From a virus: a stretch of 64,000 nucleotides of DNA. The stretch lies in the IMG/VR virus record IMGVR_UViG_3300027743_000001, positions 22,543-86,542 of that record, one strand, 5' to 3'. The position numbers were made by a program, and so were the translations under genes. Below are positions 1 through 8,748 of this stretch, piece by piece (positions within the stretch are counted from its first letter, which is position 1; the number at the start of each line of letters is the position of its first letter). The notes under the pieces were generated by a model. That model was not told the origin of the DNA, searched no databases, and was given only the letters and a program-made list of their open reading frames with translations.

Positions 1-1468
1 CAGGCCCCTCTCCGCCGAACCCACCAGGCTCCGGACCTTCAGGAGGTGGTGGAGTAGTTCCGCCGCCGCCTTCCGCCGGTGGAGCCCCAGCCGCCGTGAC
101 CGCGTGCGCACCAGGCGCCCACGCCGTGCCGCTCCAGTTGAACGCGAACCCGCCGATGGTGAACTGTTCACCAGTGGACCAAGCAGCTGCGTTAGCCGCC
201 GCATAGCCCAGCGTTGCCAGCTTGTCAGCGTTCGTCTGGTCAGACGCCGTGATCGTCGGCTCAGCGGCGAAGCTGTCCAGCGGGTTGACCGCAGACTTGA
301 TCGGGCCGGCGTAGGGAACCCAAGCCGCCCCGCTCCACGTGACTTCCTCTGACCCCAGCTGTGCATACTGATCTGCCGCCCACGCCGTGGTGGGGTTGGC
401 CGTCACAGCCGGAACCATAGCGAGCAACTCCGCCAGCGTGTCCGGGATAGCGGAGTTCGTCGGTACCGGCGTAGCCGGCCGACCTGCCGTGAATGAGGTG
501 AGCACTGCCGGAGCCCGGCCCTGCACCCACGAATCCCCATCCCAGTACGCTTCCGAACCGTCTCCCAGGATCACGAACTGCCCAGGAGTCCACGCCGTGG
601 TATTGCCAAGAGCGCCGAGCCCCTGCAAGGCTGCCAGGTCTTCCGGCCGCGTCGCGTTCGAAGGCGACAACGTAGCCGGAGAGCCGGCAACGATGGTCAC
701 GAGCGGGATACCCAGGTTGGCAAAGCAACCCTTCAGCCCGACTGGAGCAGTAGTGGCCCGCGCGTACGCATACACGCGGTCCGCGTACTGCGGAAACTTC
801 CAGTCGAATGAGCCGGGAGGCGGAGGTGGAGCACCGCCGCCGGAGGTAACCCCGGCCAGGTCCAGGTTCGGGCCAGAGCCGTAGTTCAGGTTCCCCGTGC
901 CCAGGCCGGCGAAGACAGTAGCCAGGTTCCCATTCTCGACTACCCGGTCCCCGTCAAGCCGGAACTTGACCGAAGGGAACAAGTAATCCCAATAGGGACA
1001 CTGGTTGGCTGACTTGCCGTTGACGACAGCCGTAGCCCAGACCCGAATAGCCACCCCGTTGGGGTTGGCTTCCACGCCCGTCTTCTCGGCTGCGTAGCCG
1101 ACTGCATGGATGTCATCTGGGAGAGCACCGGGGAGCGGACAAAGCGCCCCCGTACTGTCCACAATGACCTCGCCACCAACCAGCAGCTGAGTGAGCACCG
1201 GGTCCGGGTCACACAGCTCAAGGCCGATGGTCGTGTTCTTCAGCGTGTCAGGAAGCTTGTACGTGACGCAGATTTCACCAGCAGCATTGATGATCTCGAT
1301 CTCTTCACCCTCAACGTAAACGGGGGTGAACGTGAAGGAGATATAGCCGCCGGTCAAGTAGTTGTCACACGGGCTTCCCGCAAGGGGTGCACCGTCCGGC
1401 CCGAGCCGAGTCGCCATAAGCGCCACGCCACGGACTGAAGCGGCATTGTCCTGTGTGTACTTAGCCAC
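1..1468 (-). CDS. Head-associated structural protein with three C-terminal W/G repeats (cut by window edge)
   Basis: This reading frame is open from a GTG start at 1468 to the left edge, so the C-terminus is missing; about 489 residues are visible. AGGAG lies 8 nt before the GTG. It directly follows the major capsid gene on the same strand, so a capsid-fibre, decoration or tail-tube role is likely (inference). The first ~230 residues look like a compact structural domain common next to actinophage capsid genes. A proline run follows, then three related units of about 60 residues (roughly 640-530, 430-310 and 230-110), each with the pattern TAW-x(4)-Q/F-x-x-LG-x(5)-W-x-G-x-x-W. The visible end is a Gly/Pro-rich linker. 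I do not recognise a named family with certainty. Confidence 0.8.
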   Translation of the reverse strand, partial: MAKYTQDNAASVRGVALMATRLGPDGAPLAGSPCDNYLTGGYISFTFTPVYVEGEEIEIINAAGEICVTYKLPDTLKNTTIGLELCDPDPVLTQLLVGGEVIVDSTGALCPLPGALPDDIHAVGYAAEKTGVEANPNGVAIRVWATAVVNGKSANQCPYWDYLFPSVKFRLDGDRVVENGNLATVFAGLGTGNLNYGSGPNLDLAGVTSGGGAPPPPPGSFDWKFPQYADRVYAYARATTAPVGLKGCFANLGIPLVTIVAGSPATLSPSNATRPEDLAALQGLGALGNTTAWTPGQFVILGDGSEAYWDGDSWVQGRAPAVLTSFTAGRPATPVPTNSAIPDTLAELLAMVPAVTANPTTAWAADQYAQLGSEEVTWSGAAWVPYAGPIKSAVNPLDSFAAEPTITASDQTNADKLATLGYAAANAAAWSTGEQFTIGGFAFNWSGTAWAPGAHAVTAAGAPPAEGGGGTTPPPPEGPEPGGFGGEGP

Positions 1469-1510
1469 TTCACCTCTCCTTGTCTCGTTACCGTCTCTGA
1501 CTGCCGGCCG

Positions 1511-3163
1511 TTACGGTGTAGCCGCACCGGCGCAGCAGTAGCCCGTGTCGTCGAGCGGAGAAGTGATCCACAGCGGCAGTCCGCCGACGTTGGCCACGCT
1601 CTCGAAGATCTCGGAGAACTGCATATAGTCGTTCGTCCGGACCAACGTGGAGTCCCGGATGAGACCGAGGTCCAGCGTGCCGCCGTCGAGCAGGAGCAGG
1701 GAGCCCTCAGGGTAGAGCGCCCACTGAACCTGGCTCGGGAAGTCCGGCAGAGGCACCGGAGTCGCCAGCGCGGCCTCATCGAAGGGCAGGTAGAACCCGC
1801 CCGGAGGAGCCGTAGTGGCGCCGCCGCCCGCGTCTGCCGCCGGCAGGGATGTGGTCGGCTGCCACGTGTCCAGGGACCACGTCACCGTGATGCCAAGATC
1901 GTTGAGGATACTGTTCAGCTCAGCCTCGGACATCGAGTAGTTGTCGGAGAGCCGGGCCGTCGAGTTCTCAGCCGTGACACTGTCGGAGACCATCAGGTCG
2001 CGGAACCACGACGGGATGATCGCGTGCAGCCGCTCGTTGTCAACCAGCCGGTTGACATCCCTCAGGTAGGCCGCCGCCCGGTGGACCGTGCGGATGAAGT
2101 CCCGGATCGCGCCGTACGCGACGGCCGGGCCGGTCACCAGCTTGGAGAGCGACTTGATCTGCGCCAGGAGCACCGACTCGGCGAACCGTGCCTGCTGAAC
2201 CCGGAGCATCTGGGTATTGGCCGTGACCATCTCCGGGAAGATCCGGGACTGGAGCACGCCGAACTTGATACACATCGTGATGGCCTGAACCTCGGCTGTC
2301 TGCTCCGGCGGGCAGTCCGCGCGGATACAAACCTTCCAGGTCAACTCGTCGGCCGGGTCAACGGCTTCGTCGTCATCACAGGTCCAGACAGCGACGCCGC
2401 CGGTCACGTCCGAGAGCTTAGGCCCTTGGAAGTACCGGATGCCGCCACGGTCTGCCTGAAAACCGGGGAGCGCGCCGCGCACCGGCCGGTCCGTGTCGCC
2501 GATCGTGTAGAGGTCGTAGCGGGTCTCCAGCGGAGCGCAGCAGCCGCCGGCCGCCACGATCGCCTTGGTGCTGGTCACTGCCTCGATCTTGGCCTTGTTG
2601 CCTTCCAGGTCACCGTTGTAGAGAATGCGGTCTTCCGGCGCCTTCGTTTTGATGGACGCCACGACCACCTTCTCGCCAGTGCCACCGCTCAGGCCGTGGA
2701 GGGTCCGAATGCGCTTGGTGAAAGCGTCAGCGAAGTCCTTCAGGGTCGGAATTACGGTTCCTGCCGAGTAGCCCGGGATGTCAGCACCAGCGACCACCGT
2801 ACTGGTGGGCGCCACGGTAACCGGCTCGCGGTCACGCGGAACGGTCAGAGCGCCGCCTGTCTGCTGCTCCACCGGGTCACCTTCCTTTACGTCGTTGTTC
2901 TCCTCCACAGCTGCCACCAGCTGCGGTTCCACTACTGCCGCCGGCATAGCCTCGGCCGGAGCTTCTTCCTCGCCGCCACCCTCAGCACGCTTAGCCAGCT
3001 CAGCCGCCACCTGGTCCAGCGCCTCAGCGAGGCTGGCCATGAGCGCGTCGTCGGCTGCCTGGTCGGCCGCGTCAAACGCGGCTGTGATCTCGGACTGAAG
3101 ATTGGTCAAGTCTTCGTCAGTGAGCGTGGCAAGAGCTGCGAGCTTCTCCGCGAACTCGTCCAT
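1511..3163 (-). CDS. Major capsid protein (HK97-type)
   Basis: A 550-residue protein with AAGGAGGG ahead of the ATG. The first ~110 residues are acidic, alanine-rich and probably coiled coil, like the delta/scaffold region of HK97-type capsid proteins that the maturation protease removes. The rest is a globular shell domain; the region around residues 300-420 (many hydrophobic and Gln residues, LLAQIKSLSKLVTG) fits the capsid spine. It ends with a Cys pair (GYCCAGAATP). The gene follows the capsid maturation protease and two small inserted genes, and precedes a repeat-bearing structural gene. This is the position expected for the shell protein. Confidence 0.85.
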   Translation of the reverse strand: MDEFAEKLAALATLTDEDLTNLQSEITAAFDAADQAADDALMASLAEALDQVAAELAKRAEGGGEEEAPAEAMPAAVVEPQLVAAVEENNDVKEGDPVEQQTGGALTVPRDREPVTVAPTSTVVAGADIPGYSAGTVIPTLKDFADAFTKRIRTLHGLSGGTGEKVVVASIKTKAPEDRILYNGDLEGNKAKIEAVTSTKAIVAAGGCCAPLETRYDLYTIGDTDRPVRGALPGFQADRGGIRYFQGPKLSDVTGGVAVWTCDDDEAVDPADELTWKVCIRADCPPEQTAEVQAITMCIKFGVLQSRIFPEMVTANTQMLRVQQARFAESVLLAQIKSLSKLVTGPAVAYGAIRDFIRTVHRAAAYLRDVNRLVDNERLHAIIPSWFRDLMVSDSVTAENSTARLSDNYSMSEAELNSILNDLGITVTWSLDTWQPTTSLPAADAGGGATTAPPGGFYLPFDEAALATPVPLPDFPSQVQWALYPEGSLLLLDGGTLDLGLIRDSTLVRTNDYMQFSEIFESVANVGGLPLWITSPLDDTGYCCAGAATP

Positions 3164-3270
3164 GAGTCTGTTCCCTCCTTATTCGGGCACACCTCAGTTG
3201 TTAGCTGAAGAGTTACGCCCGGTTGGGTAGGAGTTGTCACTACCCGGATGGAGGGTCACTCGGTTCCCAC

Positions 3271-3300
3271 AGAGTATGACACAGCGATCTGGGTCACAAG
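3271..3300 (-). promoter_or_regulatory. Candidate leftward promoter upstream of the major capsid gene
   Basis: Reading leftward, TTGTGACCCAGATC is followed 15 nt after TTGTGA by CATACT. The same TTGTGACCCAGA-C block occurs upstream of the leftward lipoprotein gene near 36530. This suggests a second promoter type, possibly late, distinct from the TTGACA promoters. The assignment rests on two copies only. Confidence 0.4.
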
Positions 3301-3312
3301 CCGGGCTGACAG

Positions 3313-3341
3313 TTGACAGGGGTTGACCAGCTGTGTATAGT
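3313..3341 (+). promoter_or_regulatory. Sigma-70-type promoter with duplicated GTTGAC
   Basis: TTGACA (3313-3318), a 17-nt spacer and TATAGT (3336-3341). The spacer carries a second GGTTGACC exactly 10 bp after the first copy and 7 nt before the -10 box. It drives the small rightward gene at 3383. Confidence 0.8.
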
Positions 3342-3382
3342 TGCCCTTGTACCGCCCACCACCACCACCCAAAGGAGTCCCC

Positions 3383-3691
3383 ATGAGTGAGAACAAGATC
3401 AACCTTGAGCCCATCCCAACCCAGCTTGACACCAAGCCCCGTCACCGGATCTATTTCCGCCTCTTCTCGGCGGCCCAGCGTCTCGTCGGAGTGCCCGGCA
3501 TGTCCCCGGCCCAGCGGGTAGAGAACCTTGAGGTCATCCGTGAGAGCCTGCTGGATGCTCTCGCGATGCTGGAGATCGACATCTCCACTCGTAAGGCTCT
3601 GGTTGACATTGAGGCGAACTTCCACCAGACGGCCGAGGAGCCCGAGCCGGCCCAGCCCGCCGAGGAGGCGGAGACCGAGCCAGACTTCTGA
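3383..3691 (+). CDS. Small acidic protein of unknown function
   Basis: A 102-residue protein. The ATG at 3383 is preceded by AAAGGAG, and an upstream in-frame TTG lies inside the -10 region, so the ATG is the better start. The middle is helical (residues 30-75) and the tail is a Glu/Pro/Ala-rich acidic stretch (EEPEPAQPAEE). It forms a rightward island with its own strong promoter and terminator inside the leftward head operon, typical of an independently expressed accessory (moron) gene. Function not recognised. Confidence 0.75.
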   Translation: MSENKINLEPIPTQLDTKPRHRIYFRLFSAAQRLVGVPGMSPAQRVENLEVIRESLLDALAMLEIDISTRKALVDIEANFHQTAEEPEPAQPAEEAETEPDF

Positions 3692-3703
3692 TCCACACGC
3701 AGG

Positions 3704-3738
3704 AGCGCCCACCGACTTAGGTCTGGTGGGCGCTTCGC
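3704..3738 (+). terminator. Hairpin after the 3383 gene
   Basis: AGCGCCCACC pairs perfectly with GGTGGGCGCT across an 11-nt loop; a weak T-containing tract follows. Confidence 0.65.
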
Positions 3739-3758
3739 TTATTGCCTAATGTACCCCC

Positions 3759-4073
3759 ATGAGGCTGAAGTTGCTCCTTGTAGCGCTGCCGCTCTTGTTG
3801 CTGGCCAACTGCGCACTGGCTACCCCCCTATCTTCGTGGGGATTCAGGATGCCGAACTTGGTTGGCACGAACCTGTCAAGTGCTAAGGGTCGGTTGACAG
3901 CCCTCGGATTTCCCGCCGAGAACATCGTGGTGTTTGCCGGGGACTCAGCCCCCGACCCCGTCATGGAATCCCGGTGGGTTGTGGAATCACAAGAACCATC
4001 GCCGGGGACGATGGTTCCTGTGTGTGAGGACTGCTATGTGAGCTTGGTGGTCATCCCTTTGCTGCCCGAATAG
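3759..4073 (+). CDS. Exported PASTA-domain protein, probably leaderless
   Basis: A 104-residue protein with an N-terminal signal (KLLLVALPLLLL) and a possible but non-canonical lipobox (LANC). One PASTA module follows: MPNLVGTNLSSAKGRL, then the typical PSPGT turn near residue 82. PASTA modules bind peptidoglycan fragments in bacterial Ser/Thr kinases and PBPs, so the mature protein may sit on the host cell wall (inference). TAATGT ends 6 nt before the ATG and there is no Shine-Dalgarno, so the mRNA is probably leaderless. Its 3' end overlaps the 3' end of the convergent protease gene by 23 nt. Confidence 0.75.
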   Translation: MRLKLLLVALPLLLLANCALATPLSSWGFRMPNLVGTNLSSAKGRLTALGFPAENIVVFAGDSAPDPVMESRWVVESQEPSPGTMVPVCEDCYVSLVVIPLLPE

Positions 4074-6465
4074 CGTTCACCCGCTCGCGGATCTGCTTCA
4101 TCCGCTGCTGCCGGGCCGCCTCGCGTGCCCGGGTGACTGCCTCTGACGCCGGCTGCTCCACGGGTGCCGCCGGCTCCGGCGTGGCTTCCTCCTGCTCGGC
4201 CTCCGGCTCCGGGACTGCCTCCACCTCAACCTCATCCGTCTCCGGGAGGGGCTCCGGCTCCGGGTCGGTCACCACGATCTCCTCAACCGCGTCTTCCTCC
4301 GGGGTGAAGAGTGCCGTCTCCACCGCGTTCAGCCTCTCCAGCACAGCTGCGTCGGCTGTCATGCTCGCCTTGAGCACAGCGAGGGACCGCGCGCCGGCCG
4401 CCACCAGTGCAGTTACCGCGCCACTAGCGACCCTGGCCCGAGCGATCGGGAAGCCCGGCACGTTGACCTGGCAAACCGCGACCAGCTCCAGCGCGCCGTT
4501 GATCGGCCGCCAGTCCCCCGATGGAGCCGACGCGCGGAGCGTGCGTACCTGCTCAGGCTTGATGTCCGGCCGGAGCGCGCCGGCCACCCAGATTCCGAAC
4601 TTGTCCTCGCCCACGACCACGTCAGCCACTGCACTGGCCGTGTTGTCGTAGTGCGCCACCGCGTGCCCAGCGTCCGCGTTCAGCGGTGCGTGGCCGCCGG
4701 CCAGTGTCAACTGGCCCACGTTCACGTCCTTGCCGCTGGCCGTGCGCAGGGTGCCAGTCATGAAGTAGCTGTAGTTCGAGCGGGAGCGCGGCGGTTTGAC
4801 GCTGCCGGGGAGCCCGATGTGCTGCTGGTGCCAGTCCGCGATGTGGCCGAACACCTGCCCGTCATCCGTGTGAGTGAGCGGTGTCAACCGGTCCAGCTTC
4901 TGATCCTGAAGCCACTCGTCGGGCGGAGCCACGGGGAAGCCGCCGGCCAGGACGGCGCGCACCAGGCCCACGTCGTCCAGTGCTTCTGTGTAAATGCCGT
5001 CCTTCAGCATGTTGACGTTCCTTCCTTGAGTGTCCATCCACGCTCCGGCCACCAGAGCCGCGAGCACAGCCTGCTCGGTTGACATGGCCGCTGAGGCGTG
5101 CACATGCCCACGTCCCCGGCCCCGGCCAGGCCACTTCCCTAGAACCCTCTTGTGGAGGTTCGCGCAGTAGCCCTCAGCCCGGCCAGGCATGTATTTGTTG
5201 AGCTGACGCACGCAGCGCTTGAAGTCCCCCTTGACGCCCCACTTGATCTTGGCAGCGCCCTTCCCGGATGCCCAGTAGCGCCGGAGCTTCTCGGCCCGTG
5301 GGTCCGGGGATACAGCAGCCGTGACTCCGTCGATCTGCGTGATCACGTCAGCCAGCGACGGATCATCCAGCTCCACGAGCGGGGGAGGGTTGACGCCGGC
5401 CAGCTCCGCCAGTAGCTCGGGGTCATCCACCCATGCCTTCTGGTCATAACGCTGAACTTTCGGCCCCGGCATGAGCCGGACCAGCGCGATCACAGCGCCG
5501 GGATCCAGATCATCGACCACTGCGAACGGGGTCCACTCCTCTTCCTCGGCCTCCGTGTCAACCGCTGCCGTGAGGGGGGAAACGATGGTGTCGTCCTTGA
5601 ACGACTTGGCCGCCTTCTTATACAGACCGTTGACCCGAGACTTGATCTTGTTCTGGTCAGCCTGCGGGATCTTGACTCCGCCCCGGGCGCCGGAGAGAGC
5701 ACCGGCCACCGCCGCCAAAGCGGAGTACACGATCTTGAGGTCCCCGTTGATCACGTCTGCGAACGGGAGTTTCCAGGCCGCCTGCGTCTGTGGGTCCGCG
5801 TCAGGGTCTCGGTAGAGGAATCCCTGCCCGAGCTTGCTCGTGTCGTAGGTGCCGTCCGCCTTGCGAGCCCGGGAGAACAGCCGGTTGGTGGCCGCGTCTC
5901 CGTCCCACTTCCGGCTGCGGTCCGCAAACGGCAGATCCGTGGAGCCGCTCACCGAGGACAGGAGAGCTAGGTCCGGGTGCCCTGAGTGCAGAAATGCCGA
6001 GGGAGCCAGCCATGCTTGCGGGGTGTAGCACCTCAGAGCCAGGCCCTCCGCCCCCGCCAGGAGAGCATCAGCCAGGTCCACAGCGTCTGGCATGGTGAGC
6101 AGGATCAGGGGGTCAGAGCCCTCCCAGGGATCCCAGGCGCCGGCCGCCGTCAGCACTTCGTAGGAAGCTTCCCCCACTCGCCGGACCAGCTGCCGATAGA
6201 GCATGTCGTCGGCCGGGTCCGCCGTGGCGTAGAACCCGACGTCCTCACAGTCCGAGTCGGGGCAGGAGAGTGTGTCCCGCGCCGGCCGGCTCAATGCCGA
6301 AAGGGCGGACTCCAGAGTGTCGTCCGCCCACTTGCCACTTTCACCGCCAGACGCAGAGAGCGCCAGCAGCTGCCAGGCTCCCACTTCGTGCTGGCTAACT
6401 TCCTCACGTAGGCGCCGAGGAACCGGGTAAGCCTTGTTATATCCACACATGACTAGTGATGTCAT
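4051..6465 (-). CDS. Capsid maturation protease
   Basis: 804 residues, GGGAGGC before the ATG. From about residue 545 to 710 it carries the recognisable core of actinophage capsid maturation proteases: LTPLTHTDDGQVFGH, PPRSRSNYSYF, GGHAPLNADAG, AHYDNTASAVADV, GIWVAGALRPD, LRASAPSGDWRP and VPGFPIARARV. The N-terminal half is unusual, with a DUF-like region and a motif near residues 400-440 (KIKWGVKGDFKRCV and GYCANLHKR). The acidic C-terminal tail (about 60 residues, Glu/Pro-rich) may act as scaffold. The protease should process the N-terminal arm of the capsid protein encoded just downstream. Catalytic residues were not assigned. Confidence 0.85.
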   Translation of the reverse strand: MTSLVMCGYNKAYPVPRRLREEVSQHEVGAWQLLALSASGGESGKWADDTLESALSALSRPARDTLSCPDSDCEDVGFYATADPADDMLYRQLVRRVGEASYEVLTAAGAWDPWEGSDPLILLTMPDAVDLADALLAGAEGLALRCYTPQAWLAPSAFLHSGHPDLALLSSVSGSTDLPFADRSRKWDGDAATNRLFSRARKADGTYDTSKLGQGFLYRDPDADPQTQAAWKLPFADVINGDLKIVYSALAAVAGALSGARGGVKIPQADQNKIKSRVNGLYKKAAKSFKDDTIVSPLTAAVDTEAEEEEWTPFAVVDDLDPGAVIALVRLMPGPKVQRYDQKAWVDDPELLAELAGVNPPPLVELDDPSLADVITQIDGVTAAVSPDPRAEKLRRYWASGKGAAKIKWGVKGDFKRCVRQLNKYMPGRAEGYCANLHKRVLGKWPGRGRGRGHVHASAAMSTEQAVLAALVAGAWMDTQGRNVNMLKDGIYTEALDDVGLVRAVLAGGFPVAPPDEWLQDQKLDRLTPLTHTDDGQVFGHIADWHQQHIGLPGSVKPPRSRSNYSYFMTGTLRTASGKDVNVGQLTLAGGHAPLNADAGHAVAHYDNTASAVADVVVGEDKFGIWVAGALRPDIKPEQVRTLRASAPSGDWRPINGALELVAVCQVNVPGFPIARARVASGAVTALVAAGARSLAVLKASMTADAAVLERLNAVETALFTPEEDAVEEIVVTDPEPEPLPETDEVEVEAVPEPEAEQEEATPEPAAPVEQPASEAVTRAREAARQQRMKQIRERVNAIRAAKG

Positions 6466-6493
6466 GATGTTGCCTCCCAGTGCCTCTCTGGCC

Positions 6494-6727
6494 CTAGACT
6501 TTCGTGTTGTCCTTGATCCACTCGTTCACGGTAGCTTCGTCGGTCTCTTTCCATCCTGGCTCATCGTGGATCTCCAGGAACAGCCGATCTTGATCTTCCT
6601 GCCACTTCCCATCTTTCCAGAACTCGGTCTCCGTGGTTTTCGGCCAGCCCCAGCGAGCCACTAACAGCGGCTCTCCGGTCTGTTTGCTCTTGTACATGAA
6701 CCATGCTGTCGGTTCCATCACCATCAT
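6494..6727 (-). CDS. Small protein of unknown function in the head operon
   Basis: 77 residues, starting inside the stop of the upstream gene (4-nt overlap) and preceded by GAGAGG. It is rich in Trp, Lys and Glu (ARWGWPKTTETEFWKDG). No membrane segment. Translational coupling with the RelA-like gene upstream suggests a partner or a head accessory protein, but no family is recognised. Confidence 0.7.
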   Translation of the reverse strand: MMVMEPTAWFMYKSKQTGEPLLVARWGWPKTTETEFWKDGKWQEDQDRLFLEIHDEPGWKETDEATVNEWIKDNTKV

Positions 6728-8748
6728 CCTCTCATCACTGCTGCTACATTTCCTACATCGGCAGGACGCTCCAAGGGTTTAGAGATTTCGAACATCTGCC
6801 GCTCCAGCTCCTCCCAGGGTGGGCTGTGCTTTACCAGCTTCCGCTGCCGCTCGTAGAGCAAATGCTGCCTGTCCTTGGCCCGTTGGGACTCAGGGGTGTG
6901 GAACTGGAGTTCAAACCGATGTCCATCGGGACCGGTGATGTCGGCGTTAATGCCCTTGTAAGCGCGTCCCTCGTTATTCCAGGAGTTGCTGACATCTACG
7001 TCATAGCCCTTGGCTCTCAGCTCGTTGATCACCCGCTGAGCGTTGGCCCCGAAGTTCTCCGGGTCATAATGCAGAGTATACCGCAAGGCATCACCGATCT
7101 CACCAGCGGCCTGCTCAGGCCCGCCGGGCAGCTTGGCCCCCTTGCTTGCGATCTTCCGGACTAGGCTGCCCTCAGTCTTCAGCCTGAACTCGCCGCCGTA
7201 GAACTGTCCATTGTCTCCGATGATCTTGCTCGGGTCATAGTCGAGACCATCAACACCGCTGATCTCACTAAGCAGGCGACTAACTACCGGTTCATCGGCC
7301 TCTACGCCAGCCAGGATCTTCCTAGCCTCGTCTTGACTCTCTGCTCCTCTTGTCACAAGCGAACGACCTGTTTCCTGCGCCCCAGTGTTCACGGGTTTTT
7401 TGTTCCTCAAGATCGCAATAGCTCGTGGAGCGTCTGAAAGTTTGTCTACGATCTGCTGTGTAGGGATTATCTCGGGGAACCCGGCTGCCGGGTCGGCTGC
7501 TTTGGGATTGCCTAGGGCATCCACGTATTCGAGCTTGGCCCCGTTCGGGGTTAGGTCAACCACCTGTGCCCGACGCCGGGCGGCGCTGCGATCACCAGGG
7601 AGTGAGTCCGGATCGGAGAACACGTTCACCATGCCGAACTTCTCGATGAACTTCCCATCCTTGCCACGGGGGTGCAGCCAATCTCTCCAGTCGATGGCCG
7701 CGATGATGGCCGGGTGATCCAGCAGCCTGTGCTCCCGCGCCCGCATGATGAAGGATCCGAAGAACCCCAGCGGCTCCGTGCCGTTGACGCACAGCTGCAC
7801 GTATTGCTTGGCAGCAGCCACGACAGCTGACGCTGCCGTGGCTTCCTCAAAAGGGAGGATGACCCCGTCATCAGCAGTAGGGAACTCCGGGAGCACCTCC
7901 GGGGCCACCTTACCCAGCTGCCACTCCTGCGGGATCTTGTCTAGCGCGCCGAGAGCATGAGCCCGTTTGACCACGTACCACCGGCTATCAGGGTGCATGA
8001 TGGCGTAGCGCACGGCTATCGGGAGATCTTCCGCCCGGTTGACAGAAGGGATGCTGTTACCTGCTGCCACGACTGCGGTCTCCTGTTCAAGCGGTGCCGG
8101 AACCTCTCCCGGCATCTCGATGGTCTCTACCTCGCCCTGCGTCTTGGTGGGCAGGTCTGCCACGCTGACCGTTGTGCCGCTGGCATCGCCCGCGTCCCAC
8201 ACCGCCAGGGCGGACGGGGCAACCTGCACCAGTGACATGTCATCCAGAGCCGTGTTGCCCTCAGGGAGCAGGATCCACTCCCCGTCATACCGCACGTAGG
8301 CTCCCATGCCCGTCTCGATAATCAGTGTGACTACTGTGTTGTCGGGTGCGACCACAGCGTCCAGTTGGAGTGCCAACATTCCTCCCCTCATTATGTGAGC
8401 CTCAACCACTGCGAGCGGCTGCGGTACACCGGCGTCTGGTGCCATGGTCACTGCGTCATATGGATCCAGCGGTCGGATCCGTAGTGTCTCATCCGCTGCC
8501 TCAGGGTTTGAGAAGATGGCCGTCGCCGTCAGGACACCGCCGCCCATGTCAACCGGCTCGGAGATAAAGGTGCCCCGGGTGTTGTCCTCATCTTCATCCC
8601 ACACCAGCATGAGACCGTTGTCGCCGGTCTGAATCTCGACGTTGGCCCCGTAGCGGATCGAGGTCGTGTCGTACCGCGCCGAGGTGACCGGATCAGTCCT
8701 GTGGATGGTCACCTCGATGATGGCCGGATTAGGGACTCTCATGATCAC
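6724..8748 (-). CDS. Head-operon protein with C-terminal RelA/SpoT-like nucleotidyltransferase domain
   Basis: 674 residues; a GTG start overlaps the stop of the giant gene. The N-terminal ~350 residues are a beta-rich region without recognised motifs. At 356-372 is HPRGKDGKFIEKFG, a linker motif shared with the giant protein next door. From about 500 to 660 the sequence matches the RelA/SpoT synthetase-like pattern seen in Streptomyces 3'-pyrophosphokinases and polymorphic toxins: DALRYTLHYDPENF, YDVDVSNSWNNEGR, YKGINADITG and FELQFHTPES. Known enzymes of this type transfer pyrophosphate to the 3'-OH of purine nucleotides. It may be packaged and injected (inference from location). Substrate unknown. 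Confidence 0.65.
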   Translation of the reverse strand: MIMRVPNPAIIEVTIHRTDPVTSARYDTTSIRYGANVEIQTGDNGLMLVWDEDEDNTRGTFISEPVDMGGGVLTATAIFSNPEAADETLRIRPLDPYDAVTMAPDAGVPQPLAVVEAHIMRGGMLALQLDAVVAPDNTVVTLIIETGMGAYVRYDGEWILLPEGNTALDDMSLVQVAPSALAVWDAGDASGTTVSVADLPTKTQGEVETIEMPGEVPAPLEQETAVVAAGNSIPSVNRAEDLPIAVRYAIMHPDSRWYVVKRAHALGALDKIPQEWQLGKVAPEVLPEFPTADDGVILPFEEATAASAVVAAAKQYVQLCVNGTEPLGFFGSFIMRAREHRLLDHPAIIAAIDWRDWLHPRGKDGKFIEKFGMVNVFSDPDSLPGDRSAARRRAQVVDLTPNGAKLEYVDALGNPKAADPAAGFPEIIPTQQIVDKLSDAPRAIAILRNKKPVNTGAQETGRSLVTRGAESQDEARKILAGVEADEPVVSRLLSEISGVDGLDYDPSKIIGDNGQFYGGEFRLKTEGSLVRKIASKGAKLPGGPEQAAGEIGDALRYTLHYDPENFGANAQRVINELRAKGYDVDVSNSWNNEGRAYKGINADITGPDGHRFELQFHTPESQRAKDRQHLLYERQRKLVKHSPPWEELERQMFEISKPLERPADVGNVAAVMRG

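Noticed and set aside
2024-3208. 394-residue rightward open frame across the major capsid gene
   Set aside because: Antisense to a well supported capsid gene, Arg/His-rich composition typical of a GC-rich shadow frame, and no ribosome site.
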